NCBI GenBank assembly: GCA_029065305.1
Contig: JAIEIQ010000022.1
Location: 1-10,360, forward strand
Length of the DNA stretch: 10,360 nt
DNA from: Oscillospiraceae bacterium
GTDB taxonomy: Bacteria; Bacillota; Clostridia; Oscillospirales; Oscillospiraceae
Direction of reading: 5' to 3'
The first letter of the stretch is position 1; each line of letters begins with the position of its first letter. The notes under the pieces are model-generated. The model was given only the letters and a program-made list of their open reading frames with translations. It did not search any database and was not told the origin of the DNA. Positions 1-5,457 of the stretch are shown here, piece by piece. The position numbers were made by a program, and so were the translations under genes.

Positions 1-387
1 CGGATCACCTATCTGATTTTGAACGAAAAAGAGCTGGAGCTCCAGATAGCGGAGGCGCTGCCGGTGGAGGAGAAGGCCGCCCGGCTGTCCGGCCGGGGGG
101 CGCGGAACGTCATTGTCACCCTGGGGGACAGGGGCTGCTATCTCCACAGCCCGGAACTCAAGCGATTCTTTCCGGCGGCGGACTTCCCCGCCGTGGACGC
201 CACGGGGGCGGGGGACGCTTTTATCAGCGCCCTCGCTGTCTACCTCAGCGAGGGACACGGCATCGTGCCCTCCATCAAATTCGCAACCTACGCCGCCGGG
301 CTCAGCGTCACTCGGGACGGCGTGCAGCCGGCGCTGGCGGAGCGCATCGCGCTGGATATCTACGCGGAGCAGATCGACGCGACATAG
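1..387 (+). CDS. PfkB-family carbohydrate kinase, ribokinase-like (5'-truncated by window edge)
   Basis: C-terminal 128 residues of a PfkB/ribokinase-superfamily sugar kinase, which transfers the ATP gamma-phosphate to a sugar hydroxyl in the cytoplasm. The reading frame is open to base 1, so the real start lies upstream; the TTG at 19 is internal. The first residues (ILNEKELEL) match the 'NExE' segment that follows the sugar-binding half in ribokinases. Then come VIVTLGDRG and the family signature DATGAGDAF at window residues 66-74, in which the second Asp (residue 72) is the expected catalytic base and GAG forms the anion hole. The tail ending near GVQPAL matches the usual ribokinase C-terminus. 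Ribokinase is the closest match, but the substrate-specific N-terminal half is not in the window, so the sugar is unknown. The MATE gene follows after 44 bp on the same strand with no terminator between, so co-transcription is likely. Confidence 0.9.
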   Translation, partial: RITYLILNEKELELQIAEALPVEEKAARLSGRGARNVIVTLGDRGCYLHSPELKRFFPAADFPAVDATGAGDAFISALAVYLSEGHGIVPSIKFATYAAGLSVTRDGVQPALAERIALDIYAEQIDAT

Positions 388-413
388 GCCGGCCCGCAAA
401 GCAGCCAAATATC

Positions 414-422
414 AAAAGGAGG
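414..422 (+). promoter_or_regulatory. Ribosome binding site of the MATE gene
   Basis: AAAAGGAGG lies 9 bases before the ATG at 432. It is a near-perfect Shine-Dalgarno sequence and fixes this start over the internal methionines. Confidence 0.8.
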
Positions 423-431
423 CCGGACAAC

Positions 432-1805
432 ATGGATACAAACAAGGAATTTCTGGGCACGGAGCCGGTGGGCAGGCTGCTGTTCCGGCTGGCTATTCCA
501 TCCGTTATCGCCCAGCTCGTGAATCTGCTCTACAACATCATCGACCGCGTGTACATCGGCCACATGCCGGGAGAGGGGGAGCTGGCCCTGACAGGCGTCG
601 GGGTGTGCCTGCCCATCATCATGGTGGTCAGCGCCTTCGCGGCCCTCATCAGCTCCGGCGGCGCGCCGCGGGCCTCCATCTCCATGGGAGAGGGGAATAC
701 GGAGGCGGCGGAAAACATCCTGGGCGGGTGCTTCACAGCGCAGCTGGTGGTTTCCACCCTTCTGACCGCCGTTCTGCTGGTGTGGAACCGGGATTTTCTG
801 ATGGCCTTCGGGTGCAGTGAGAACACTATTGAATACGCCGTCAGCTATATGAACATCTACGCCGCCGGTACCATATTTGTCCAGCTGACGTTGGGTATGA
901 ACGCCTTTATTACCGCCCAGGGCTTCGCCAAGACGGGAATGGCTACCGTGCTCATCGGAGCTGTGTGCAACATCATCCTGGACCCTCTTTTTATTTTCGG
1001 CCTCCGTATGGGCGTCAGCGGCGCGGCTCTGGCCACGATTTTGTCCCAGGGCGTGTCCTGCGTGTGGGTCATTGCGTTTCTGTGCGGGAGGAAGTCCAAG
1101 CTGCGGCTGAGGCGGCGCTGCGTGAAAATCGATCCCAGGATCATTCTGCCCTGCCTCTCCCTGGGCGCGGCTACCTTCATCATGCAGGCCAGCGAGAGCG
1201 TGATCTCCGTCTGCTTCAACGCCTCCCTTCTCCGGTACGGCGGGGATATCGCCGTAGGCGCGATGACAATCCTCACCAGCGTGATGCAGTTCAGTATGCT
1301 GCCCCTCCAGGGGATCGGACAGGGGGCGCAGCCCATCATCAGCTACAACTTCGGTGCGAGAAACGCGGAGCGGGTCAAAAAGGCGTACGCGCTGCTGCTG
1401 TTGTCCTGCCTGTTCTGCTCCACGCTGGCGTGGGGAATGATTATGCTGTTCCCCAGGTTTTTCGCCAAGATATTCATCGTAAATATCGCGTGGCTGGACT
1501 TCACCGCCGCCGCCCTGCGGGTCTACTGCGCGGTGAATCTGCTGATGGGGATTCAGATCGCGTGTCAGATGACATTTGTGTCCCTGGGCAACGCGCCGTG
1601 CTCGATTATTGTGGCGGTTGTGCGGAAATTCGTGCTGCTGATCCCGCTGATCTACATCATGCCCCATCTTTTTGAGGACAAGGTGCGGGCGATCTATCTG
1701 GCGGAGCCGGTTGCCGATACGCTGGCTGTCACGTTTACGGTGATTCTCTTCGCTATGCAGTTCAGGAAGGCGATGCGCCGGCTTAACAAGACGGACAAGC
1801 TGTAA
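432..1805 (+). CDS. MATE family multidrug efflux transporter (MepA-like)
   Basis: 457-residue inner-membrane protein of the multidrug and toxic compound extrusion (MATE) family, which exports cationic drugs or metabolites by H+ or Na+ antiport. Length and hydrophobicity fit the usual 12 membrane helices in two six-helix halves. Family features include an N-terminal LAIPSVIAQLVNLLYNIIDR stretch (about residues 20-39), then YIGH and a GEGELALTGVGV loop. In the first half the segment around residues 155-200 (GMNAFITAQG, then NIILDPLFIFGL and MGVSGAALAT) is typical of MepA-type MATEs. In the second half LQGIGQGAQPIISYNFGA is the equivalent MATE segment. The C-terminus is basic (about residues 442-457). 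It is downstream of the sugar kinase and just before a hairpin terminator. The substrate cannot be told from sequence, and the kinase neighbour does not obviously point to one. Confidence 0.93.
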   Translation: MDTNKEFLGTEPVGRLLFRLAIPSVIAQLVNLLYNIIDRVYIGHMPGEGELALTGVGVCLPIIMVVSAFAALISSGGAPRASISMGEGNTEAAENILGGCFTAQLVVSTLLTAVLLVWNRDFLMAFGCSENTIEYAVSYMNIYAAGTIFVQLTLGMNAFITAQGFAKTGMATVLIGAVCNIILDPLFIFGLRMGVSGAALATILSQGVSCVWVIAFLCGRKSKLRLRRRCVKIDPRIILPCLSLGAATFIMQASESVISVCFNASLLRYGGDIAVGAMTILTSVMQFSMLPLQGIGQGAQPIISYNFGARNAERVKKAYALLLLSCLFCSTLAWGMIMLFPRFFAKIFIVNIAWLDFTAAALRVYCAVNLLMGIQIACQMTFVSLGNAPCSIIVAVVRKFVLLIPLIYIMPHLFEDKVRAIYLAEPVADTLAVTFTVILFAMQFRKAMRRLNKTDKL

Positions 1806-1851
1806 ACTTTTCAAATAACATCACCTCAATCCATGAATATGCTTGAAGGGC

Positions 1852-1886
1852 AAAAATGCCGGGCGGATAAATTCCGTCCGGCATTT
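1852..1886. terminator. Bidirectional intrinsic terminator between convergent genes
   Basis: The arms 1854-1867 and 1873-1886 form a 14-bp stem with one G-U wobble around the loop TAAAT. On the minus strand the stem is followed by five U (from A at 1852-1856), giving a good terminator for the Fe-S operon that ends at 1948. On the plus strand the stem itself ends in three U, a weaker stop for the MATE gene. It lies between two convergent genes, which fits use by both. Confidence 0.8.
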
Positions 1887-1947
1887 GAATATCTTGCATA
1901 TCAGGCAGCTCGTCCGCCGGCGGCAGGCCCCCGCGCCCCGGAGGGGG

Positions 1948-2808
1948 TTAGGATGACTGTGACTCCGTGGATTTAAATCCGGGACGGGCTGTGAAACGCA
2001 GGCAGTCCTTGGGGCAGGCCTCCGCGCATTTGCCGCAGCGGATGCACTCCGGGGAACGGGAAATTTCCTGTAAGGACAGCGCCGCAGGGCAGGCTTTTTC
2101 GCAGGCCCCGCATCCAACGCAGCGCTCCCGATCCCAGTGCAGCTGTACCAGGCTGAAGCGGTTGAACCAGCCGTAAATCGCCCCCAGAGGACACAGGTAC
2201 TGGCAGAAGGGCCGAAAGACCTTGATGGACAGCAGGATAACCGCAAGCAGTATTCCCAGCTTCCAGAGAAACAGCCCGCCGGCCTGACTCCGCAGGGCCT
2301 CGTTTGCGCCCAGCAGGGGGAGGGCCCCCAGCAGCGTGCCGGAGGGGCAGAGGTATTTACAGAAGGCCGGGACCTTGGCGAAGCCTCCGAACAGAAACAT
2401 GGAGCCGACGCATACCAGAAGAATCAGCACCGCGTACTTTCCGTATTTCAGAACGCGGTGGAAGGGCAGCCGCTTCCTCTTTTTGAACAGGGGAATCTTG
2501 TACAGAAGGTCCTGAACAAGCCCAAAGGGGCACAGCCAGCCGCAGACAAAGCGGCCAAGTACGCTTCCAAACAGGAAAAAGAAGCCCAGCGCGGCGAAGG
2601 GGACCTGAAAGCCCTTCTGGTTCAGCAGTGCCTGCAGGGCTCCAATGGGACAGGCGGCCACGGCCCCGGGGCAGGAGTAGCAGTTGAGGCCGGGGACGCA
2701 GGCGTATTTCAGATTGCCCTTGTAGATCTTGCCGCTCAGAAAGCCGTACAGATATCCGTTTGTCACGATGGTATAGAGCAGCTGCGCTGTCAGCCGAAAT
2801 TTTTTCAT
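1948..2808 (-). CDS. NapH/MauN-like membrane polyferredoxin, 4Fe-4S binding protein
   Basis: 286-residue membrane protein with several Cys clusters. In order: an N-terminal CVPGLNCYSCPGA...CPIGALQ segment (C37, C43, C46, C53), GRFVCGWLCPFG (C89, C93), CKYLCPSG (C150, C154), CQYLCPLGA (C202, C206), then a ferredoxin domain with two 4Fe-4S motifs: CVGCGACEKACP (C230-C240) and CIRCGKCAEACP (C255-C265). Hydrophobic stretches at about 70-88, 124-142 and 177-195 are membrane helices. NapH/NosR/CcoG-type proteins move electrons between the membrane and a soluble or exported partner. It is the last gene of a minus-strand operon; its ATG lies 3 bases after the TGA of the CXXC peptide gene, with only GAGG immediately before it, so translational coupling is likely. 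I infer it feeds electrons to the CXXC peptide and the thioredoxin lipoprotein encoded upstream; the cytoplasmic donor is unknown. Confidence 0.92.
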   Translation of the reverse strand: MKKFRLTAQLLYTIVTNGYLYGFLSGKIYKGNLKYACVPGLNCYSCPGAVAACPIGALQALLNQKGFQVPFAALGFFFLFGSVLGRFVCGWLCPFGLVQDLLYKIPLFKKRKRLPFHRVLKYGKYAVLILLVCVGSMFLFGGFAKVPAFCKYLCPSGTLLGALPLLGANEALRSQAGGLFLWKLGILLAVILLSIKVFRPFCQYLCPLGAIYGWFNRFSLVQLHWDRERCVGCGACEKACPAALSLQEISRSPECIRCGKCAEACPKDCLRFTARPGFKSTESQSS

Positions 2809-2811
2809 ACC

Positions 2812-2964
2812 TCACCCAATCCCGATACACTCCAGGCAGATCATCACTGCCTTTCTCCATATGACGTCAAACTGACCCTGCGCGGCTCCCAGCCCCAGAA
2901 AGAGGACCCCGGCCAAAGCGCCCCCCGCCCAGGCGTACCGGCTGCTATTCCTCCAGAAGCTCAT
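2812..2964 (-). CDS. CD1871A-like CXXC motif-containing small membrane peptide (50 aa)
   Basis: 50-residue ORF found by reading the gap between the thioredoxin and Fe-S genes. It begins ATG AGC TTC TGG inside the 3' end of the thioredoxin gene (20-base overlap, another frame) and stops at TGA 3 bases before the Fe-S gene. It has a short basic start (MSFWRNSSR), one hydrophobic helix at about residues 11-29 (many Gly/Ala/Leu), then a C-terminal signature KAVMICLECIGIG whose CLEC is a CXXC pair. As I recall, this C-terminus matches the clostridial family named 'CD1871A family CXXC motif-containing protein', usually found next to TlpA-like and 4Fe-4S genes exactly as here. Gene order, overlaps and signature together make it a real gene. 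The function is not established; a membrane thiol/disulfide shuttle between its neighbours is inference. Confidence 0.88.
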   Translation of the reverse strand: MSFWRNSSRYAWAGGALAGVLFLGLGAAQGQFDVIWRKAVMICLECIGIG

Positions 2965-3556
2965 GAATCAGCTCCTCCCAGTCCGACTTTTCCGCAGCAC
3001 CGACAACGCCGCCCAGATATGCCCCCTCTCCATCAAAGAAGAAGGTGGTCGGTACGCCGCTCACGCTGGACAGGATCGCCTGGCCGATGGAGTCGTTGGC
3101 CAGCAGGTGGGGATAGTCCGCTCCGGTTTCCTGGACCAGGCTCTCCACAAGCGACAGGTCCTCGCCCTCCCGCACATCGCTGACAATGCCGATGAGCTGG
3201 AACTCCGACGGGTCGTATTCCGCCGCCAGCTCCCCAAGGCCCGGCATCTCCCGCAGGCAGGGATTGCAGTAGGTCGCCCAGACGTTGACCATGGTGAGCT
3301 TGGACTGGGTGAAGATCTCCTGTGAGACCGCGTTGCCCTCCAGGTCGGTTCCGTCAAAGGTGATGTAGATAGGGTCGGGCTCCTCCTCTGAGGGCGGCTC
3401 TTCCTGTGCGGACGGCTTCTCCTCGGGAGCGGTTCCGGCCGATGGCTGCGCTTTGGGGGCGGTCCCGACTGCGAGTTCACCGCCGTCCACGCCGCAGCCG
3501 TACAGCAGAAGCAGCGGCAGCAGCAGCCCTAACAAGATCTTGTACCGTTTGTTCAT
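2945..3556 (-). CDS. TlpA/ResA-like thioredoxin-fold lipoprotein
   Basis: 203-residue exported thiol-disulfide oxidoreductase. It has a basic N-terminus (MNKRYK), a Leu-rich signal helix and a lipobox-like LYGC (Cys21), so it is probably a lipoprotein on the outer face of the membrane. A Pro/Glu/Ser/Ala-rich linker (about 22-62) tethers a TlpA-type thioredoxin domain with VNVWATYCNPC (catalytic C97 and C100), EMPGL after it, and cis-Pro169 in GVPTTFF. Such proteins reduce or isomerise extracytoplasmic disulfides. Start choice: GGAGG at 3564-3568 is one base from an ATG at 3562 but seven from the ATG at 3556, so 3556 is preferred; the alternative adds Met-Asp. It is first in an operon with the CXXC peptide (20-bp overlap) and the Fe-S membrane protein. 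The Tyr before Gly-Cys in the lipobox is unusual, so lipidation is likely but not certain. Confidence 0.92.
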   Translation of the reverse strand: MNKRYKILLGLLLPLLLLYGCGVDGGELAVGTAPKAQPSAGTAPEEKPSAQEEPPSEEEPDPIYITFDGTDLEGNAVSQEIFTQSKLTMVNVWATYCNPCLREMPGLGELAAEYDPSEFQLIGIVSDVREGEDLSLVESLVQETGADYPHLLANDSIGQAILSSVSGVPTTFFFDGEGAYLGGVVGAAEKSDWEELIHELLEE

Positions 3557-3599
3557 GTCCATTCCTCCGTTTTACAGCTTTGTCTGTTTTGTGTGAGCC

Positions 3600-3649
3600 A
3601 TCGCTGCAAATTTTTACCCCAGACACAAAAGTGCCTAGGGTACAGCGAT
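3600..3649 (-). promoter_or_regulatory. Structured 5' leader of the redox operon
   Basis: The roughly 125-base leader contains a nested hairpin. The inner stem pairs 3615-3626 with 3631-3642 (12 bp, two G-U wobbles) around a four-base loop. The outer stem pairs 3600-3606 with 3643-3649 (7 bp, perfect), with an 8-base bulge (3607-3614) on one side. No U tract follows on the minus strand, so it is not a simple terminator. The arm at 3641-3646 can also pair with 3677-3682 at the presumed transcript start, which would compete with this fold. I do not recognise it as a known riboswitch class. Confidence 0.55.
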
Positions 3650-3688
3650 AAGCCTATCAGTGAAATCCAATTCGTTGCTGTATCACAT

Positions 3689-3717
3689 AGTATAGCTTCG
3701 GCTGTGGTGCGTGTCAA
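3689..3717 (-). promoter_or_regulatory. Sigma-A promoter of the redox operon
   Basis: On the minus strand TTGACA (3712-3717) and TATACT (3689-3694) are separated by exactly 17 bases. The -35 is perfect and the -10 matches 5 of 6. Transcription should start near 3682 and read into the thioredoxin lipoprotein gene. It is the strongest housekeeping promoter visible in the window. Confidence 0.85.
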
Positions 3718-3751
3718 GGGGAATTCGAGTAAGATCCTGGCTGTTCTTTCG

Positions 3752-4438
3752 TCAGATTATGGCAAAAGCAGCGTTCAGCTCCGCTAATAGCCATACCTTG
3801 AGTAGGACGCCCCCAGGTCCTGAAGCCTGCCCACTCTGTCGTCGCTGTGTGGATGGGTCGCATACAGCGCCTGCAATAGTCCCCTCTCCGGCGGGGAGCA
3901 GAGGCGCTCGTCCAGCACCCTCGCCAGGCTGTCCCCGAACCCGATCTGATATGCGTACTCGTCCGCCGCAAACACATTCTGCCGCATGGACCAGCGCGGG
4001 AACAGCAGGCAGAACTTCGTCCAAAGCCAGATTGACAGGCTCGAGAGCAGCCCAAAGAAGGCAATGAACGTCCCCCACAGCAAACCGGTACTCCGCCGCG
4101 CCGAGCTGCTCATCAACCTGTCCCCTCGCGTCCCCGTCCTCGCACTGTGTCCGTCTGGAATACAGTTCGTTCAGCTGTGCCCGCAGGGCCGACGCCTGGC
4201 TGTCCAGCCGCCGCAGGTCGCTGTTCATCTTCGGGATACGCTCGCTGACCTCGTTCAATTCATTCGTATCCCGCGCGATCACAGCCTCCAGCTGCTCAAT
4301 CTGCCCCGTGAGCACCTTGATCTTCGTCTCCAGCTGTACCACAAAATTGGCTGTCTGCCGGATCATCGTCTGACATTCCGCCGTAATCTCCTCCGCCTTC
4401 TCATGGGCACGCCAAGACATTCCGGATATCGCAGTCAT
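3752..4438 (-). CDS. Coiled-coil protein of unknown function, probably frameshifted
   Basis: As read, 228 residues. The first roughly 105 look like real protein: charged heptad-like helices rich in Glu, Gln, Leu and Ile (HEKAEEITAE, then LETKIKVLTGQIEQLEAVIA, NELNEVSERI and LRRLDSQASALRAQLNEL), a long coiled coil without cysteines in the core or a signal peptide. From about residue 108 onward the composition changes to an irregular Arg/Ala/Gly/Val mix, and another frame of the same DNA encodes recognisable M48 peptidase sequence. The tail is therefore probably a read-through after a frameshift or a junction, and the true product may end near 4113. The ATG at 4438 has no strong ribosome binding site and sits inside the 3' end of the upstream WXG100-like ORF (38-base overlap), so coupled translation or a one-base frameshift joining the two is possible. 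I do not recognise a named family. Confidence 0.4.
   Translation of the reverse strand: MTAISGMSWRAHEKAEEITAECQTMIRQTANFVVQLETKIKVLTGQIEQLEAVIARDTNELNEVSERIPKMNSDLRRLDSQASALRAQLNELYSRRTQCEDGDARGQVDEQLGAAEYRFAVGDVHCLLWAALEPVNLALDEVLPAVPALVHAAECVCGGRVRISDRVRGQPGEGAGRAPLLPAGEGTIAGAVCDPSTQRRQSGQASGPGGVLLKVWLLAELNAAFAII
3784..4113 (-). pseudogene. C-terminal fragment of an M48 (HtpX-like) metalloprotease
   Basis: 109 residues (110 if the TTG at 4116 is used) that read as the back half of an M48 peptidase: a long hydrophobic segment (about residues 10-38), then FAADEYAYQIGFGDSLARVL, and YATHPHSDDRVGRLQDLG, the usual 'THPxxxxRIxxL' ending. M48 enzymes are membrane zinc proteases used in membrane protein quality control. 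Two essentials are absent. The HEXXH helix would lie upstream and is not found in any frame here. The third zinc ligand, Glu in the usual 'ExxAD', aligns with Val in VFAAD. A Shine-Dalgarno-like AGGGGA lies 8 bases before the ATG, so an independent small protein is possible. The fragment overlaps, in another frame, the tail of the coiled-coil ORF starting at 4438. I read it as a remnant; the alternative is a catalytically dead membrane protein still in use. Confidence 0.5.
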
Positions 4439-4610
4439 CCCCGGCCACCATAATATCCCTTGACATGTCGGCGATCACACTTACCGCCGAGGAGAGTTCC
4501 GCAAACTTCGCATCGGACCACAGTGCTCCGGCATCTCCGACCTTCCCGCTCAGCCTCTTCACCACCGCCTGGAATGCGTCCACTTCCTGTCTGATTGGTC
4601 CTGTATCCAT
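4401..4610 (-). CDS. Small helical protein, WXG100-like (hypothetical)
   Basis: 69-residue ORF with a good ribosome binding site (GGGAG, 7 bases before ATG 4610). It is almost wholly helical: MDTGPIRQEVDAFQAVVKRL, then ALWSDAKFAELSSAVS and DMSRDIMVAGDDC. A single Trp in the turn between two amphipathic helices ('LWxDxKFxxL') resembles the WXG100/ESAT-6-like proteins of Firmicutes, which are exported by type VII secretion or act as small partners. The last dozen residues (CDIRNVLACP) look less natural, and the next ORF overlaps here in another frame, so a frameshift may have cut an originally longer protein that continued into the coiled coil. No type VII secretion gene (EssC-type ATPase) is in the window. 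Assignment to WXG100 is by pattern only. Confidence 0.45.
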   Translation of the reverse strand: MDTGPIRQEVDAFQAVVKRLSGKVGDAGALWSDAKFAELSSAVSVIADMSRDIMVAGDDCDIRNVLACP

Positions 4611-4651
4611 CGTACCACTCCCATTTTCGGTTTTCCGGACGCCCGCTTGAC

Positions 4652-4683
4652 AAAAAATGCCGTAGGCTGAACGCTTACGGCAT
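4652..4683 (-). terminator. Orphan minus-strand intrinsic terminator or attenuator
   Basis: The arms 4657-4667 and 4673-4683 form an 11-bp stem (one G-U wobble) around a 5-base loop. On the minus strand the stem runs directly into six U (A at 4652-4657 on the plus strand). It lies 42 bases upstream of the WXG100-like ORF and points at it, yet no minus-strand gene precedes it. It could be a leader attenuator for that ORF, or the surviving terminator of a lost gene. Confidence 0.7.
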
Positions 4684-4767
4684 CAGTGGTTTCCAGGGAT
4701 TTTGCTCTCGAAATCTTCGCCAGTCAAAGGGGAAATGTAACTGAGATTTTTTGCGAAACTCCCCGCC

Positions 4768-4797
4768 GCATATTCCGGCCCTCAAACCGGCATACTA
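4768..4797 (+). promoter_or_regulatory. Sigma-G-type (forespore) promoter of spoVAC
   Basis: GCATA (4768-4772), 18 bases, then CATACTA (4791-4797). This fits the Bacillus sigma-G pattern GHATR-N18-CATWHTA at every defined position. The expected start, about 7 bases downstream (near 4804), falls within the ribosome binding site AAAGGAG (4803-4809), giving a very short 5' end. SpoVA genes are classic forespore sigma-G targets, which supports the call. Confidence 0.7.
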
Positions 4798-4818
4798 AGG
4801 CCAAAGGAGTGATGTCAA

Positions 4819-5253
4819 ATGGATATGACCAAGCAGGAGTATCAGGCCTATGTCCAGGCCCGGGCCAAGCAGTCCCCCCTTGTCAAAGACTGCGCTCTGG
4901 CCTTTCTCATCGGCGGTGTCATCTGCGTGCTGGGACAGATCATCATGGAGCTCTGGATGGCGGCGGGCCTGGAGAAAACCGACGCCGGGACCGCCACCTC
5001 CATCTCGCTGGTGTTTCTCTCCGTACTGCTGACCGGTCTGAACCTCTACAACAAGCTGGCCCGGTACGGCGGCGCCGGGACCTTGGTGCCCATCACCGGC
5101 TTTGCCAACGCGGTGGCCTCTCCGGCCATTGACTTTAAGAGCGAGGGCCTCGTTACCGGCATGGCGGCGAAGATGTTCACCGTGGCCGGGCCGGTCATTG
5201 TGTTCGGCGTAACCGCCAGCGTGATCTACGGTGTGGTGCTGATGCTGCTGTAG
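4819..5253 (+). CDS. spoVAC: Stage V sporulation protein AC (SpoVAC)
   Basis: 144-residue integral membrane protein, close to the usual SpoVAC length of about 150. It has a short hydrophilic N-terminus, a LVKDCALAFLIGGVICVLGQ segment (residues 21-40), a helix at about 61-75 followed by YNKLARYGGAG, and the highly conserved core LVPITGFANAVASPAIDFKS (89-108), then GMAAKMFTVAGPVIVFG. In Bacillus, SpoVAC is part of the SpoVA inner-membrane channel that moves calcium-dipicolinate into the forespore and releases it at germination, and it behaves as a mechanosensitive channel. AAAGGAG, nine bases before the ATG, sets the start. The gene is usually followed by spoVAD and spoVAE; here it stands alone, with its own sigma-G-like promoter and a strong terminator 11 bases after the stop. 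Confidence 0.95.
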   Translation: MDMTKQEYQAYVQARAKQSPLVKDCALAFLIGGVICVLGQIIMELWMAAGLEKTDAGTATSISLVFLSVLLTGLNLYNKLARYGGAGTLVPITGFANAVASPAIDFKSEGLVTGMAAKMFTVAGPVIVFGVTASVIYGVVLMLL

Positions 5254-5264
5254 AGATCTCCCCG

Positions 5265-5299
5265 AAAATCCCCCGGACCCTGTGGTCCGGGGGATTTTT
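5265..5299 (+). terminator. Intrinsic terminator of spoVAC
   Basis: Perfect 15-bp stem (5265-5279 with 5284-5298), loop CTGT, with the U tract at 5295-5299. The leading A tract also makes it able to stop minus-strand transcripts. Confidence 0.92.
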
Positions 5300-5333
5300 C
5301 CGCCAGGGGGCTGGAAAACAGCGGCAGGGATTG

Positions 5334-5398
5334 TTTAAGATACGGTTAAGACAGGCACATTAAAAATATCTTAAAGATTCCGCTGCTTTCAACTTAAA
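5334..5398. promoter_or_regulatory. Cluster of TTAAG/TTAAA repeats, likely response-regulator sites
   Basis: TTTAAG at 5334 and GTTAAG at 5345 are exactly 11 bases apart. ATTAAA at 5359 and CTTAAA at 5370 are again 11 apart. A further CTTAAA is at 5393, and the 11-mer CTTAAAGATTC occurs twice (5370 and 5393). Hexamers at one-turn pitch (hexamer-N5-hexamer) are the usual form of OmpR/PhoB-family sites; YTTAAG-N5-YTTAAG resembles a PmrA-type box. The cluster ends at the presumed -35 region of the glycosyltransferase gene. Confidence 0.5.
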
Positions 5399-5414
5399 GA
5401 TTCTCTGCTATCAT
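5387..5414 (+). promoter_or_regulatory. Candidate promoter of the glycosyltransferase gene
   Basis: TATCAT (5409-5414) is a fair -10. TTTCAA (5387-5392), 16 bases upstream, is a poor -35, which would fit a promoter that needs an activator bound at the adjacent CTTAAA repeat. The start would be near 5421. Confidence 0.4.
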
Positions 5415-5457
5415 AGCATCCATAGAATCCAACACCCTAACAGAGGAGGGACCCGCT

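Noticed and set aside
360..1814. A 484-codon minus-strand open frame opposite the MATE gene
   Set aside because: The composition is His/Gln/Arg/Asp-rich with no helices or motifs, while the plus-strand frame is a clear MATE transporter.
1887..1947. GC-rich short inverted repeats after the bidirectional terminator (for example CCCCC...GGGGG near 1928-1947)
   Set aside because: The stem is short with a large loop and no U tract; the hairpin at 1854-1886 explains termination better.
2137..3183. A 348-codon plus-strand open frame across the redox operon
   Set aside because: It is antisense to three well-supported minus-strand genes, has no ribosome binding site and encodes low-complexity Gln/Pro/Arg sequence.
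4686..5132. A 148-codon plus-strand frame starting upstream of spoVAC
   Set aside because: It overlaps spoVAC in another frame and becomes Arg/His/Gly-rich there; the spoVAC frame carries the family motifs and the ribosome binding site.
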